Assembly: GCA_014379625.1 (NCBI GenBank)
Contig: JACMLJ010000052.1
Location: 178,782 to 242,781, forward strand
Source of the DNA: Ferruginibacter sp.
Lineage (GTDB): Bacteria > Bacteroidota > Bacteroidia > Chitinophagales > Chitinophagaceae
Direction of reading: 5' to 3'
DNA: 64,000 bases
The position numbers were made by a program, and so were the translations under genes. The notes under the pieces were generated by a model. It searched no databases. It was given only the letters and a program-made list of their open reading frames with translations, and was not told where the DNA came from. Positions 35,696-44,400 of the stretch are shown here, one piece after another (position 1 is the stretch's first letter; every line of letters begins with the position of its first letter).

Positions 35696-36763
35696 ATGAA
35701 AAAAATTTTGCGTCAACCGTTATTTATTAAAATATTTCATTGGGAATATTGGCCCTTTAATGTGGTGTACTGCCCTATTTATATTTACTGGTTTTGGTTG
35801 GGGATAAAGGCCCGGGCAGTTTTCTTCTTCAGCACTTCTAACCCGTCTATCAAGAATGGCGGTTTTTTATTGGAAAGTAAGAAGCAGATATACGATCTTA
35901 TTCCGCCACAATACTACCCGCCTACTTTATTATTCAAAGCAGGAACTAACCGAAACGATATTTTAAATGAGTTAAACAGGACGCAAATGCGTTTCCCCCT
36001 AATCGCAAAGCCCGATATCGGCATGAGGGGTTTGAGTGTGGAAAAAGTTCATTGTGCTGCAGAACTGATGCATTATGCAACAGGTAGTAAGGTAGATTTT
36101 TTGATTCAGGAATTTATCAGTTACGAAAATGAGGCCGGCATTTTTTACTACCGGTACCCCAACGAAAAGAAAGGGCATATATCAGGTATTGTGGGCAAGG
36201 AATTTTTAACGGTTACCGGCGATGGGATGGCCACTGTAGAGCAGCTATTGCAACAGGATCCGCGTTTTATTTTGCAATTGCCCGTGTTAAGAAGAACGCA
36301 TACCGAAATCTTGCAACAAGTATTAGGAAAAGACGAAACACATTTACTGGTGCCTTATGGTAACCATAGCCGCGGCGCAAAGTTTATGGATATAAGCTAT
36401 TTGATTGACGAGGTATTAACAGAAACAATTGACAGTGTTTGCCAAAAAGTACCTGGTTTTTATTTTGGCAGAATGGATGTACGGTATAATACCTGGGAGG
36501 AATTAAGGCGGGGCAGGAATTTTTCCATCATTGAATTAAATGGCGCTGGTAGCGAACCTACGCATATATACGACCCAAAACATTCTGTCTTTTATGCGTG
36601 GAGGGAGATCATCCGGCATTTGGGCATCCTGTACAGGATCAGCAAACAGAATCATAAATTGCTGCATATCCCTTACATGAAATTTTCCATGGGTATGCAG
36701 ATGCTAAAAGAAAATACGGCTTATGTAAAACTGATCAGCAACCAGTTTAGTAAACCTGCCTGA
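35696..36763 (+). CDS. ATP-grasp ligase-like protein, substrate unknown
   Basis: This 355-residue protein has an ATP-grasp core: RFPLIAKPDIGMRGLSVEKV (nucleotide loop), LIQEFISYENEAGIFYYR, then FGRMDVRYNTW and FSIIELNGAGSEPTH, carrying the Mg-binding Asp and Glu/Asn. The core resembles D-Ala-D-Ala ligase-type enzymes. The N-terminal 60 residues (HWEYWPFNVVYCPIYIYWFW and on) are unusually aromatic and may sit at the membrane. I know no characterised member with this N-terminus. It ends the DinB/NRDE operon. Confidence 0.82.
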   Translation: MKKILRQPLFIKIFHWEYWPFNVVYCPIYIYWFWLGIKARAVFFFSTSNPSIKNGGFLLESKKQIYDLIPPQYYPPTLLFKAGTNRNDILNELNRTQMRFPLIAKPDIGMRGLSVEKVHCAAELMHYATGSKVDFLIQEFISYENEAGIFYYRYPNEKKGHISGIVGKEFLTVTGDGMATVEQLLQQDPRFILQLPVLRRTHTEILQQVLGKDETHLLVPYGNHSRGAKFMDISYLIDEVLTETIDSVCQKVPGFYFGRMDVRYNTWEELRRGRNFSIIELNGAGSEPTHIYDPKHSVFYAWREIIRHLGILYRISKQNHKLLHIPYMKFSMGMQMLKENTAYVKLISNQFSKPA

Positions 36764-37121
36764 TCAGCACCTTCTTTTCAAAAATGATACTATCCGGTTA
36801 TTTATTATAAAACATAATTTTGTTGGCGTTGGGGCCTGCTTAATGATCCTAACGCTTATTATATTATTAACCTCCGGGTTTTTAACCAGGCCGTCAAAAG
36901 AACTTTTAAGTCCGGCAGGCAAAGGCTTTACTCTTATTGAATTAAATAATTCTACTGACGAGTACGTTGAATAATCCGTTATCGAATTTGCCCGCACAAT
37001 GCCTAAGGTAAATTACAGGTTTGAAGTGTCCCCAATACCAAAATTAATATCGCTTTAATACAAAGAAGGGATAATGATCAATATTTTACCATTCCCCATT
37101 CACCATTCCGGCACCCGTACT
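36764..37121. other. Spacer with a doubtful 43-residue ORF
   Basis: A short frame at 36843-36974 (MILTLIILLTSGFLTRP...) has a hydrophobic start but no family support. A CATTCACCATTCC repeat run lies near 37090-37110. Nothing else is visible. Confidence 0.35.
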
Positions 37122-37778
37122 TTAAAGTTTCTCCACCAACAACCTTTCACTCACGGTGTGGCTCAGCGATTCAGCCGTTTTTTTATTGTAGGTAACCACC
37201 ATACTCCCATCAAATCTTTCTACCGTTTTTATTTTAATTTTCGACCCTAAATGCAATTCCCGACTGTTCAGAAATTTCAGGAACTCATCCGTTGTTTGGA
37301 TGACCGCTGCAAGTTTAACGGTTTCACCCGCTTTGCAGTCGCTTAGCTTTTCATAATGCACCCAGTCAATTTTACCGGTTTTGTCCGGTATGGGGGAGCC
37401 ATGGGGGTCTAAAGTTGGGTAACCTAACATTTCATCGATCTTTTCAAAAAACAATGGTGAGTGCAGGTGTTCTATCTGTTCGGCTATTTCATGCACCTGC
37501 TCCCAGCCAAAGTCCATTTTTTGTACCAGGAACATTTCTGTAAGCCGGTGCTTGCGGATGACGAGGCCGGCTTCTTTTCTACCTTTGTCTGTAAGCCGGA
37601 GCGGCTTATAGCTTTCGTAATGGACTAATTTTTTCTCCGCCAGTTTTTTCATCATGCTGTTCACGGTTGGCATTTTAATCGCCAGTCTTTTGCTCAGCTC
37701 ATTGGGGCTCACTTCCCCTTTGTCGTTGGCGAGGTTAAAAAGTGCCTTTAAATAATTTTCTTCTGTATAAGAATGCAT
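37122..37778 (-). CDS. DtxR/MntR-family metal-dependent repressor
   Basis: This 218-residue protein has three parts: a winged helix (MHSYTEENYLKALFNL, LSKRLAIKMPTVNSMMKKL), a metal-binding dimerisation domain with HEIAEQIEHLHSPLFFEKID, and a C-terminal FeoA-like SH3 domain (about 145-215). This is the DtxR layout. The metal could be Fe(II) or Mn(II). It is divergent from the di-heme/Rieske/porin operon, whose promoter holds a fitting palindrome. A CAAAAATA (TATTTTTG on the minus strand) at 37783-37790 lies only four bases before its ATG, so its mRNA may be leaderless. Confidence 0.92.
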   Translation of the reverse strand: MHSYTEENYLKALFNLANDKGEVSPNELSKRLAIKMPTVNSMMKKLAEKKLVHYESYKPLRLTDKGRKEAGLVIRKHRLTEMFLVQKMDFGWEQVHEIAEQIEHLHSPLFFEKIDEMLGYPTLDPHGSPIPDKTGKIDWVHYEKLSDCKAGETVKLAAVIQTTDEFLKFLNSRELHLGSKIKIKTVERFDGSMVVTYNKKTAESLSHTVSERLLVEKL

Positions 37779-37839
37779 ACCACAAAAATAGGGATTTAAG
37801 TTAGAGCGGTAAATACCAGAACTGGATAAAAATAATAAA

Positions 37840-37870
37840 TTTGTTAGATTCGTCTAAGTTATTATTTTTG
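37840..37870 (+). promoter_or_regulatory. Promoter of the di-heme/Rieske/porin operon
   Basis: TTTG (37840-37843), a 19-base spacer, and TATTTTTG (37863-37870) match the Bacteroidota consensus exactly. The start codon follows 25 bases later. Confidence 0.75.
37844..37857. promoter_or_regulatory. DtxR-like operator palindrome
   Basis: TTAGA-TTCG-TCTAA is a perfect 5+4+5 inverted repeat lying between the -33 and -7 boxes of the operon promoter. Known DtxR-type boxes have the form TTAGGnnnnCCTAA, so this differs by one base in each arm. A repressor bound here would block the polymerase. The divergent DtxR/MntR gene is the natural candidate. Confidence 0.65.
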
Positions 37871-37895
37871 CAGGTAGAATATTAAATTTAGGAGT

Positions 37896-39095
37896 ATGAA
37901 AAAATATAGCATAGTCATTGCCGGTTTGGTCGCGATCATCGCCATTGCACAGGCCTGTTCAAAGCTGGCGCCGGGGGCACCGCCCGATGATGAATTGCTG
38001 GATGGCCCGGTGGGAGGGCTCAGCTATGAACAAAACCGGCGGTTCCTTGCAGGAGATATTGCCTTCAATGATGAAGTATTTACTACGGCCAATGGGTTGG
38101 GCTCCGTATTCGTTGCCACGAGCTGCGGCAGTTGCCATGCGGGGGATGGAAAGGGCCATCCCTTTACCACCCTTACCCGGTTTGGTCAAAAAGACAGTAG
38201 CGGTAACCAGTTCCTGCATTTGGGCGGGCCCCAGTTGCAAAACAGGGCGTTGCCCGGCTATGTGCCGGAACAAATTCCGGCGGGTGCAACCTTTTCAAAA
38301 TTTACTCCGCCGGCCAATACCGGTCTAGGATTTTTAGAACTTGTGCCGGATGCTGATATACTGGCGATGGCCGATCCTGCGGATGCAAACGGGGATGGTA
38401 TTTCAGGCTCACCCAATTGGATTGCGCCGCCCTCATTTATTTCGGTCAATGCAAATGCCATTTCGCAAAATGGCAGATATATTCACCGCTTTGGCAAAAA
38501 AGCGGCAGCGTATAATTTGTTGCACCAAACCGTAAATGCCTACAACCAGGATATTGGTATCACTTCTTCCTTTGAAGCAAAAGATGTATACACCGGTGTT
38601 GATATTGATCCGGAAGTGCCTGATCAAACAATACACAATGTGGTATTTTATCTGCAAACCTTAAAAGCGCCTATTCAGCGTAACCAAAATGATGCGGAGG
38701 TGATACAGGGCAGAAATTTATTTGTACAGGCCGGTTGCGAAAGCTGCCATAAGCAAACCTTACAAACTGGTTTTTCTGCAATTACCCAACTGTCCTACAA
38801 AACATTTCATCCCTATACCGATTTGCTTTTACATGACATGGGAGTTGGGTTGGATGATCGCTACACCGAGGGAAATGCAAAAACCAGTGAATGGAGAACG
38901 CCGCCCCTATGGGGTTTGGGGCTTTCCCCTAACTCACAGGGGGGTCAGTATTTCTTACTGCACGATGGCAGGGCTAAGAGCATTGAAGCCGCTATTCAAC
39001 TGCATGGTGGCGAGGGGGAAGCCAGTAAAAATAGATTCAACCAGTTGGCTGCTGAAGAAAGAAATGCCCTAGTCAAATTTTTAAAATCATTGTAA
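37896..39095 (+). CDS. Di-heme oxidoreductase (DUF1111 family) lipoprotein
   Basis: This 399-residue exported protein has a lipobox at Cys21 (IAQACSKL) and two c-type heme sites: C77GSCH81 and C281ESCH285. The family (thiol oxidoreductase/DHOR, related to MauG-type peroxidases) is periplasmic and passes electrons. The C-terminal region has LLHDMGVGLDDRYTEG and TPPLWGLG, as usual. It is the first gene of a three-gene operon with a Rieske protein (2-base gap) and a porin, and sits behind a DtxR-like operator. Confidence 0.94.
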   Translation: MKKYSIVIAGLVAIIAIAQACSKLAPGAPPDDELLDGPVGGLSYEQNRRFLAGDIAFNDEVFTTANGLGSVFVATSCGSCHAGDGKGHPFTTLTRFGQKDSSGNQFLHLGGPQLQNRALPGYVPEQIPAGATFSKFTPPANTGLGFLELVPDADILAMADPADANGDGISGSPNWIAPPSFISVNANAISQNGRYIHRFGKKAAAYNLLHQTVNAYNQDIGITSSFEAKDVYTGVDIDPEVPDQTIHNVVFYLQTLKAPIQRNQNDAEVIQGRNLFVQAGCESCHKQTLQTGFSAITQLSYKTFHPYTDLLLHDMGVGLDDRYTEGNAKTSEWRTPPLWGLGLSPNSQGGQYFLLHDGRAKSIEAAIQLHGGEGEASKNRFNQLAAEERNALVKFLKSL

Positions 39096-39097
39096 GG

Positions 39098-39544
39098 ATG
39101 GATAGGAAAGACTTTATAAAAAGCTGTGGCTTTGCCTGTATTGGTGGCGTTGGGTTGGCGGGCATACTGCAAAGCTGCGGCGCCTCCAAACTTTTAAGCG
39201 GTAAAATTGCCGGCGATAATTTAATAGTACCCATTAGTGATTTTGAAACTAAAAATGGTAAAGACGTTTATTTTAAAAAATACCTGGTCGTTCAAAACGA
39301 TTTGCTGCAATATCCCATTTGTGTGTATCGCTTTAATGAAAAGGAGTATACTGCTTTGTGGATGCGTTGCACGCACCAGGGAACAGAATTGCAGGTATTT
39401 GGTGATAAACTGCAATGCCCTGCACACGGCAGCGAATTTAACAACAGGGGTGGGGTGCAGGATGGCCCGGCGGATGTAAAACTGAGAACCTTTCCTGTAA
39501 CTATTGAAAATAATCAACTCAAAATTTCATTGAAGGCAGTATGA
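39098..39544 (+). CDS. Rieske [2Fe-2S] lipoprotein
   Basis: This 148-residue protein has an intact Rieske cluster site: CTHQG with Cys91/His93 and CPAHG with Cys107/His110. The N-terminus (MDRKDFIKSCGF, then ILQSCGAS) combines a Tat-like RK-x-F-I-K motif with a lipobox Cys. Export through Tat, folded with its cluster, followed by lipid anchoring, is therefore likely. It follows the di-heme cytochrome by two bases and overlaps the porin start by four bases, so the three products should form one electron-transfer or uptake unit. Confidence 0.93.
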   Translation: MDRKDFIKSCGFACIGGVGLAGILQSCGASKLLSGKIAGDNLIVPISDFETKNGKDVYFKKYLVVQNDLLQYPICVYRFNEKEYTALWMRCTHQGTELQVFGDKLQCPAHGSEFNNRGGVQDGPADVKLRTFPVTIENNQLKISLKAV

Positions 39545-40770
39545 CAAAAATATTTTCCATAGCAGTAACCTCTTTATTTTTTTGCTGTCATGTTCAGGCG
39601 CAAATTGATCCCTCCTTATTAAAACAGGTTCCCAAAGACACGGTAAAGCAAACAATGAATATGGATGCGGTGTATAACCGCCCCTTTGTGGCAGTAGGAA
39701 AATTACCGGTTTCATTGGGAGGCTATATGGAAACCAACTGGCAACACTTAAGTACGGATGGGATTTCGGAAGGTCACCAGTTCCAGTTCAGGAGGATGAC
39801 CTTATTTGTTTCATCCACCATTGGGAAAAGATTAAAATTTTTGAGTGAAATTGAATTTGAAGATGGGGCAAAAGAAATAGCGATAGAGTTTGCCGCATTG
39901 GATATCGAATTGAATCCTTTGCTGAATATACGGGCCGGAATGATATTAAATCCAATCGGCGCCTTCAATCAAAACCATGACGGACCTAAATGGGAATTTA
40001 TTGACCGGCCCATTTCAGCTACACAACTGCTTCCAGCTACCTGGAGCAATGCAGGTGTTGGCTTATACGGAAAGCACTACAGCAACAATTGGATGTTTGG
40101 CTATGAAGCCTACTTCTCCGGCAGTTTTGATAATTCTATCATTGATAATGCCGAAAACAAAACTTTTTTACCTGCAGCAAAAAACAACTCCGAACGTTTT
40201 GAGGAAATAAACAGCGGCCTGCCGCTTTTTACTGGAAAACTGGCCGTAAAGAACAACAAAATAGCTGAGCTCGGCTTGTCGTATATGGGTGGGGTATACA
40301 ACAAATTTCAGGACGATGGATTACGCATAGACGATAAAAGAAGGGTGGATGTTTTTGCCATTGATTTTAATACCAGGTTACCTCAATTCAATACCTTCAT
40401 TACGGGTGAATGGGCCTGGATAAAAGTAAATGTACCCTCCACTTTTACGGAGCAGTTTGGCAATAAACAACAGGGTGGTTTTGTAGATATCGTTCAACCA
40501 ATGCTAAAGAAAAGAATGCTGGGTTGGGAAAAAGCAACCATCAACCTTGCCTGCCGGTTTGAATATGTGGATTGGAATGCAGGAAAGTTTACCGGCACAG
40601 GTGGGAATATAGCGGAAGATCTATGGAGCATCATGCCGGCCATCAGTTTCCGGCCAACGGCACAAACCGTATTTCGGGTAAACTACCGGCATCTCCGTCA
40701 ACAGGATATCCTGGGTAACCCGCCTGCAAAAACCGGCGGCTTTAGTATTGGGTTATCCACCTATTTCTAA
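39541..40770 (+). CDS. Outer-membrane porin (phosphate-selective porin O/P-like)
   Basis: This 409-residue protein has a signal peptide (about 1-21, ending VQAQ) and a beta-barrel pattern through to a terminal aromatic residue (GLSTYF). Motifs such as FQFRRMTLFVSSTIGKRLKF and AGMILNPIGAFNQNHDG match the porin family common in Bacteroidota iron/phosphate loci. The ATG overlaps the Rieske stop by four bases. The solute is unknown; the metal-regulated promoter suggests a metal or metal complex. Confidence 0.88.
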   Translation: MTKIFSIAVTSLFFCCHVQAQIDPSLLKQVPKDTVKQTMNMDAVYNRPFVAVGKLPVSLGGYMETNWQHLSTDGISEGHQFQFRRMTLFVSSTIGKRLKFLSEIEFEDGAKEIAIEFAALDIELNPLLNIRAGMILNPIGAFNQNHDGPKWEFIDRPISATQLLPATWSNAGVGLYGKHYSNNWMFGYEAYFSGSFDNSIIDNAENKTFLPAAKNNSERFEEINSGLPLFTGKLAVKNNKIAELGLSYMGGVYNKFQDDGLRIDDKRRVDVFAIDFNTRLPQFNTFITGEWAWIKVNVPSTFTEQFGNKQQGGFVDIVQPMLKKRMLGWEKATINLACRFEYVDWNAGKFTGTGGNIAEDLWSIMPAISFRPTAQTVFRVNYRHLRQQDILGNPPAKTGGFSIGLSTYF

Positions 40771-40850
40771 TAACCGGTTAAAGGTTAGTAATCTTTTGCA
40801 CCTATGTAACAAGCGCCATTCTTTCATTTCTTTGTTTATCTTTACCGCCA

Positions 40851-41171
40851 ATGAATTTTTTTGCATTTATACTAAGTTTTTATATGTTAGCCCTTAACTG
40901 CTTCCCATGCGGTGATGCTGAGGAGTGCAATATAAAGGGAACGCAAAAAATTTCAGCTATCACGGATCACGAAGATCATCAGCATCAAACTGAAGCCTGT
41001 ACCCCTTTTTGTACTTGTTCCTGTTGTGCTGCTTCAACATTTTATGTATCCTTCTTAAAAATACATATCAATAAAGTAATCATTCAATCCGCTAAACATC
41101 CGCTCTTCAAAGTAGCCTCTAATACAGAAGCGTATTTTTCTATCTTTCAGCCTCCCCAATTGCTTGCTTAA
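40851..41171 (+). CDS. DUF6660-like exported Cys/His-rich protein of the metal efflux operon
   Basis: This 106-residue protein has an N-terminal hydrophobic segment (MNFFAFILSFYMLALNC), then a His-rich stretch (DHEDHQHQTEACTP) and a Cys cluster (CTPFCTCSCC), a likely metal-binding patch. It resembles the small proteins that precede CusA-type pumps in Bacteroidota. A TATCTTTA box lies just before its ATG. It may sense or buffer metal in the periplasm; this is inference. Confidence 0.8.
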   Translation: MNFFAFILSFYMLALNCFPCGDAEECNIKGTQKISAITDHEDHQHQTEACTPFCTCSCCAASTFYVSFLKIHINKVIIQSAKHPLFKVASNTEAYFSIFQPPQLLA

Positions 41172-41265
41172 CGGCCTAAGGCTGTTATGCATTATTTGTA
41201 TAGCTAATTCTCCTTTCTACATTTTACGAAAACATGGTTATGGCTAAAAAGCCATTAACCCGTAA

Positions 41266-41430
41266 ATGCCATTTTACAGCAAAAGAAAAGACCCTGTAAA
41301 GCCAAAATGGATGCGGGTTACAAAAGTAATAATGATAATCTTTCTGTCTATTTTAATGCTGTTGGCTATAGCAGGTTTAAGGGCAGGTACTATAGGCGTG
41401 TTACAAAATATTAAAAACTATGCTCAATAA
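41266..41430 (+). CDS. Small membrane protein (54 aa) overlapping the cusA start
   Basis: The frame MPFYSKRKDPVKPKWMRVTK continues into one membrane helix (IMIIFLSILMLLAIAGL) and ends NIKNYAQ. Its last 11 bases overlap the ATG of the CusA gene, an arrangement typical of translational coupling. It has a positive-inside N-terminus. There is no family recognition. It could be a pump accessory peptide or simply an upstream coupling ORF. Confidence 0.5.
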   Translation: MPFYSKRKDPVKPKWMRVTKVIMIIFLSILMLLAIAGLRAGTIGVLQNIKNYAQ

Positions 41431-44400
41431 AATCATTCATTTCAGCATTAAAAATAAACTTGTCATCAGTGTAATGACACTGGCCCTAATCACATGGGGC
41501 TTATGGAGTGCTTCTAAATTACCCGTTGATGCGCTGCCCGATGTTACCAATAACCAGGTGCAGGTGATCACCCGTGCACCTACGCTGGCAGCGCAGGAAG
41601 TAGAACAGTTTATCACCTATCCCGTAGAGCGGGCCTTATCAAATATCCAGGGTATTGAAGAGATGCGCTCTTTTTCCCGTTTCGGGTTAAGTGTAATCAC
41701 AGTTGTATTCCAGGAAAATGTAAACATCTACTTCGCCCGGCAGCTTATTTCCGAAAAACTAAAAAATGCTGAAGCAGAAATAGCAAAGGATTTAGGTACC
41801 CCTGAAATGGGCCCCGTGACTACGGGCCTGGGAGAAATTTATCAATACGTTGTTCACCCAAAAAAAGGTAGCGAGCAAAAATATTCTGCTATGGATTTAC
41901 GTACCATGCAGGATTGGATAGTTGGCCGGCAACTAACCGGCATACCGGGTGTGGCAGAGGTAACCGGTTTCGGTGGCATTAGTAAACAATACGAAGTAGC
42001 TGTAAATCCGGAGAAGCTAAAAGCCATGAACGTAACTATTCCTGAAATTTTTACGGCGCTCGAAAAAAATAATGAAAACACCGGCGGTGCTTATATTGAC
42101 AGAAAGCCCAACGCTTATTTTATTCGTGGCGTGGGCCTGGTGAAATCCTTCGCAGATATTGAACAGATTGTAGTGAAACAGCAAAACAATATTCCAATAT
42201 TGATAAGGGATGTTGCCACCGTTCAGTATGGTTCGCCTCCCCGGTATGGCGCTTTAACTTACAATGGGGAAAAAGAAGTGGTTGGCGGAATTGTACTGAT
42301 GATGAAAGGAGCAAATAGCGCCTCTGTGGTAGAACTGGTAAAAGAAAGGATGAGAACAGTAAAAACTTCCCTGCCTGCAGATGTGGAGATAGAAGCGTTT
42401 TTAGACCGTACCAATTTAATTGACCGTGCTATTAATACTGTGAAAACTAATTTAATTGAAGGGGCATTGATTGTAGTACTGGTACTCGTGCTATTTTTAG
42501 GAAACCTTCGTGCTGGTTTAATCGTCGCATCTGCCATTCCGTTGTCTTTATTATTTGCATTAGCCTTAATGAATTTATTTGGTGTAAGCGCCAACCTGAT
42601 GAGTTTGGGTGCTATTGATTTTGGATTAATAGTAGATGGCGCCGTCATTATTGTGGAAGCCACGCTGCATTTCCTGGGAGCTAAAAAATTAACCGGCAAA
42701 TTGTCGCAGCCGCAAATGGATGAAGCCGTGGCGGGTAGTGCGAAGAAAATGATGAGTTCCGCTGCATTCGGGCAAATCATTATCCTGATTGTGTATTTAC
42801 CCATTCTTTCGCTCCAGGGTGTAGAAGGAAAAATGTTCCGCCCCATGGCGGAAACGGTAGGCTTTGCCATTTTAGGCGCATTGATTTTATCCCTCACTTA
42901 TATACCCATGATGAGTGCCTTGTTTCTATCTAAAAGCATGCAACATAAAAGAAATATTTCCGACAGGATGATGGATTTTTTTCAACGGGGCTATGCACCC
43001 CTATTAAAAGGAGCCATTAAGATAAAATATGCGGTAGTTAGCATTGCAGTCGGCTTATTAATTATCGCGATCATCATTTTTAAAAATATGGGGGGCGAGT
43101 TTATACCCACCTTGGAAGAAGGGGATTATGCCATTGAATTTGTATTGCCACAGGGTTCCTCCTTATCGCAAACAATAGAAACAGTAATGATGGCAGAGCG
43201 GATGCTGCTTACATTCCCGGAAGTAAAAATGGTAGTAGGTAAAACAGGTGCGGCCGATATAGCTACCGACCCGATGCCACCTGAAGCATCGGATCTGATC
43301 GTAATATTAAAAGATAAAAAAGAATGGACAACCACCAAAGATTTTTATCGTTTGTCAGATATAATGAGGGATAAGCTCTCTACCATACCCGGTGTGATCG
43401 CTGAACCGAGCCAGCCCATACAGATGCGTTTTAACGAACTGATGACAGGCATTAGGCAGGATGTAGCTATTAAAATATTTGGTGAAAATTTAGATACACT
43501 GGTTGCTTATGCAGATAAGGTGGCAGGTATTATTGGTCCTATTAATGGTATTACCCAGCCCCAGGTGGAAAGGGTGGATGGCCTGCCGCAAATCACCATT
43601 GAATATGACAGGGCTAAAATAGCTGGATACGGCTTGAATATTGAAGATATAAACCACATCATTAGTACTGCGTTTGCCGGAGAAGAAGCAGGTGTGGTGT
43701 TTGAAAATGAAAGAAAATTTGATTTGATTGTACGTTTAGACGGTGCCCACCGGACTGCTTTGGAAGATGTAAGTCATTTATATATTCCGTTGCATGATGG
43801 TACCCAAATCCCATTATCGCAAGTGGCAAGCGTGGCATTTAAAACAGGGCCTGCGCAAATAAGCCGTGAAGCCGGTAAGCGTAGGATATACGTAAGCTTT
43901 AATGTAAGCGGCCGGGATGTGTCAAGTGTTGTGAAAGAAGCACAGCAAAAATTAAATGAAAAAATAAAGCTGCCTGCCGGGTACTATTATACTTACGGCG
44001 GTACGTTTGAAAACCTGCAGAAAGCATCTGCCAGGCTGATGATTGTTGTACCACTGGCTCTCTTGCTGATATTCTTTATGCTCTATCTTACTTTCAGGTC
44101 GGTTAAAGAAGCTGCCCTGATTTTTACGGCAATACCAATGAGTGCCATTGGTGGTGTATTTGCATTGTTAATAAGAGGGATGCCCTTTAGTATTTCCGCC
44201 GGTGTAGGTTTTATCGCTTTGTTTGGAGTGGCCGTATTAAATGGTATTGTATTGATCAGCACATTCAATCAACTGGAAAAAGAAGGGATGACAGACATCA
44301 TACAGCGGGTACTGGAAGGTACAAAAATACGTTTACGGCCAGTGTTAATGACTGCTTCCGTGGCAGCTTTAGGATTTATCCCGATGGCCTTATCAAGCGG

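Noticed and set aside
36843..36974. 43-codon frame with hydrophobic start after the ATP-grasp gene
   Set aside because: It is short, without family support, and the spacer shows no promoter or terminator around it. Kept only as a note in the spacer entry.
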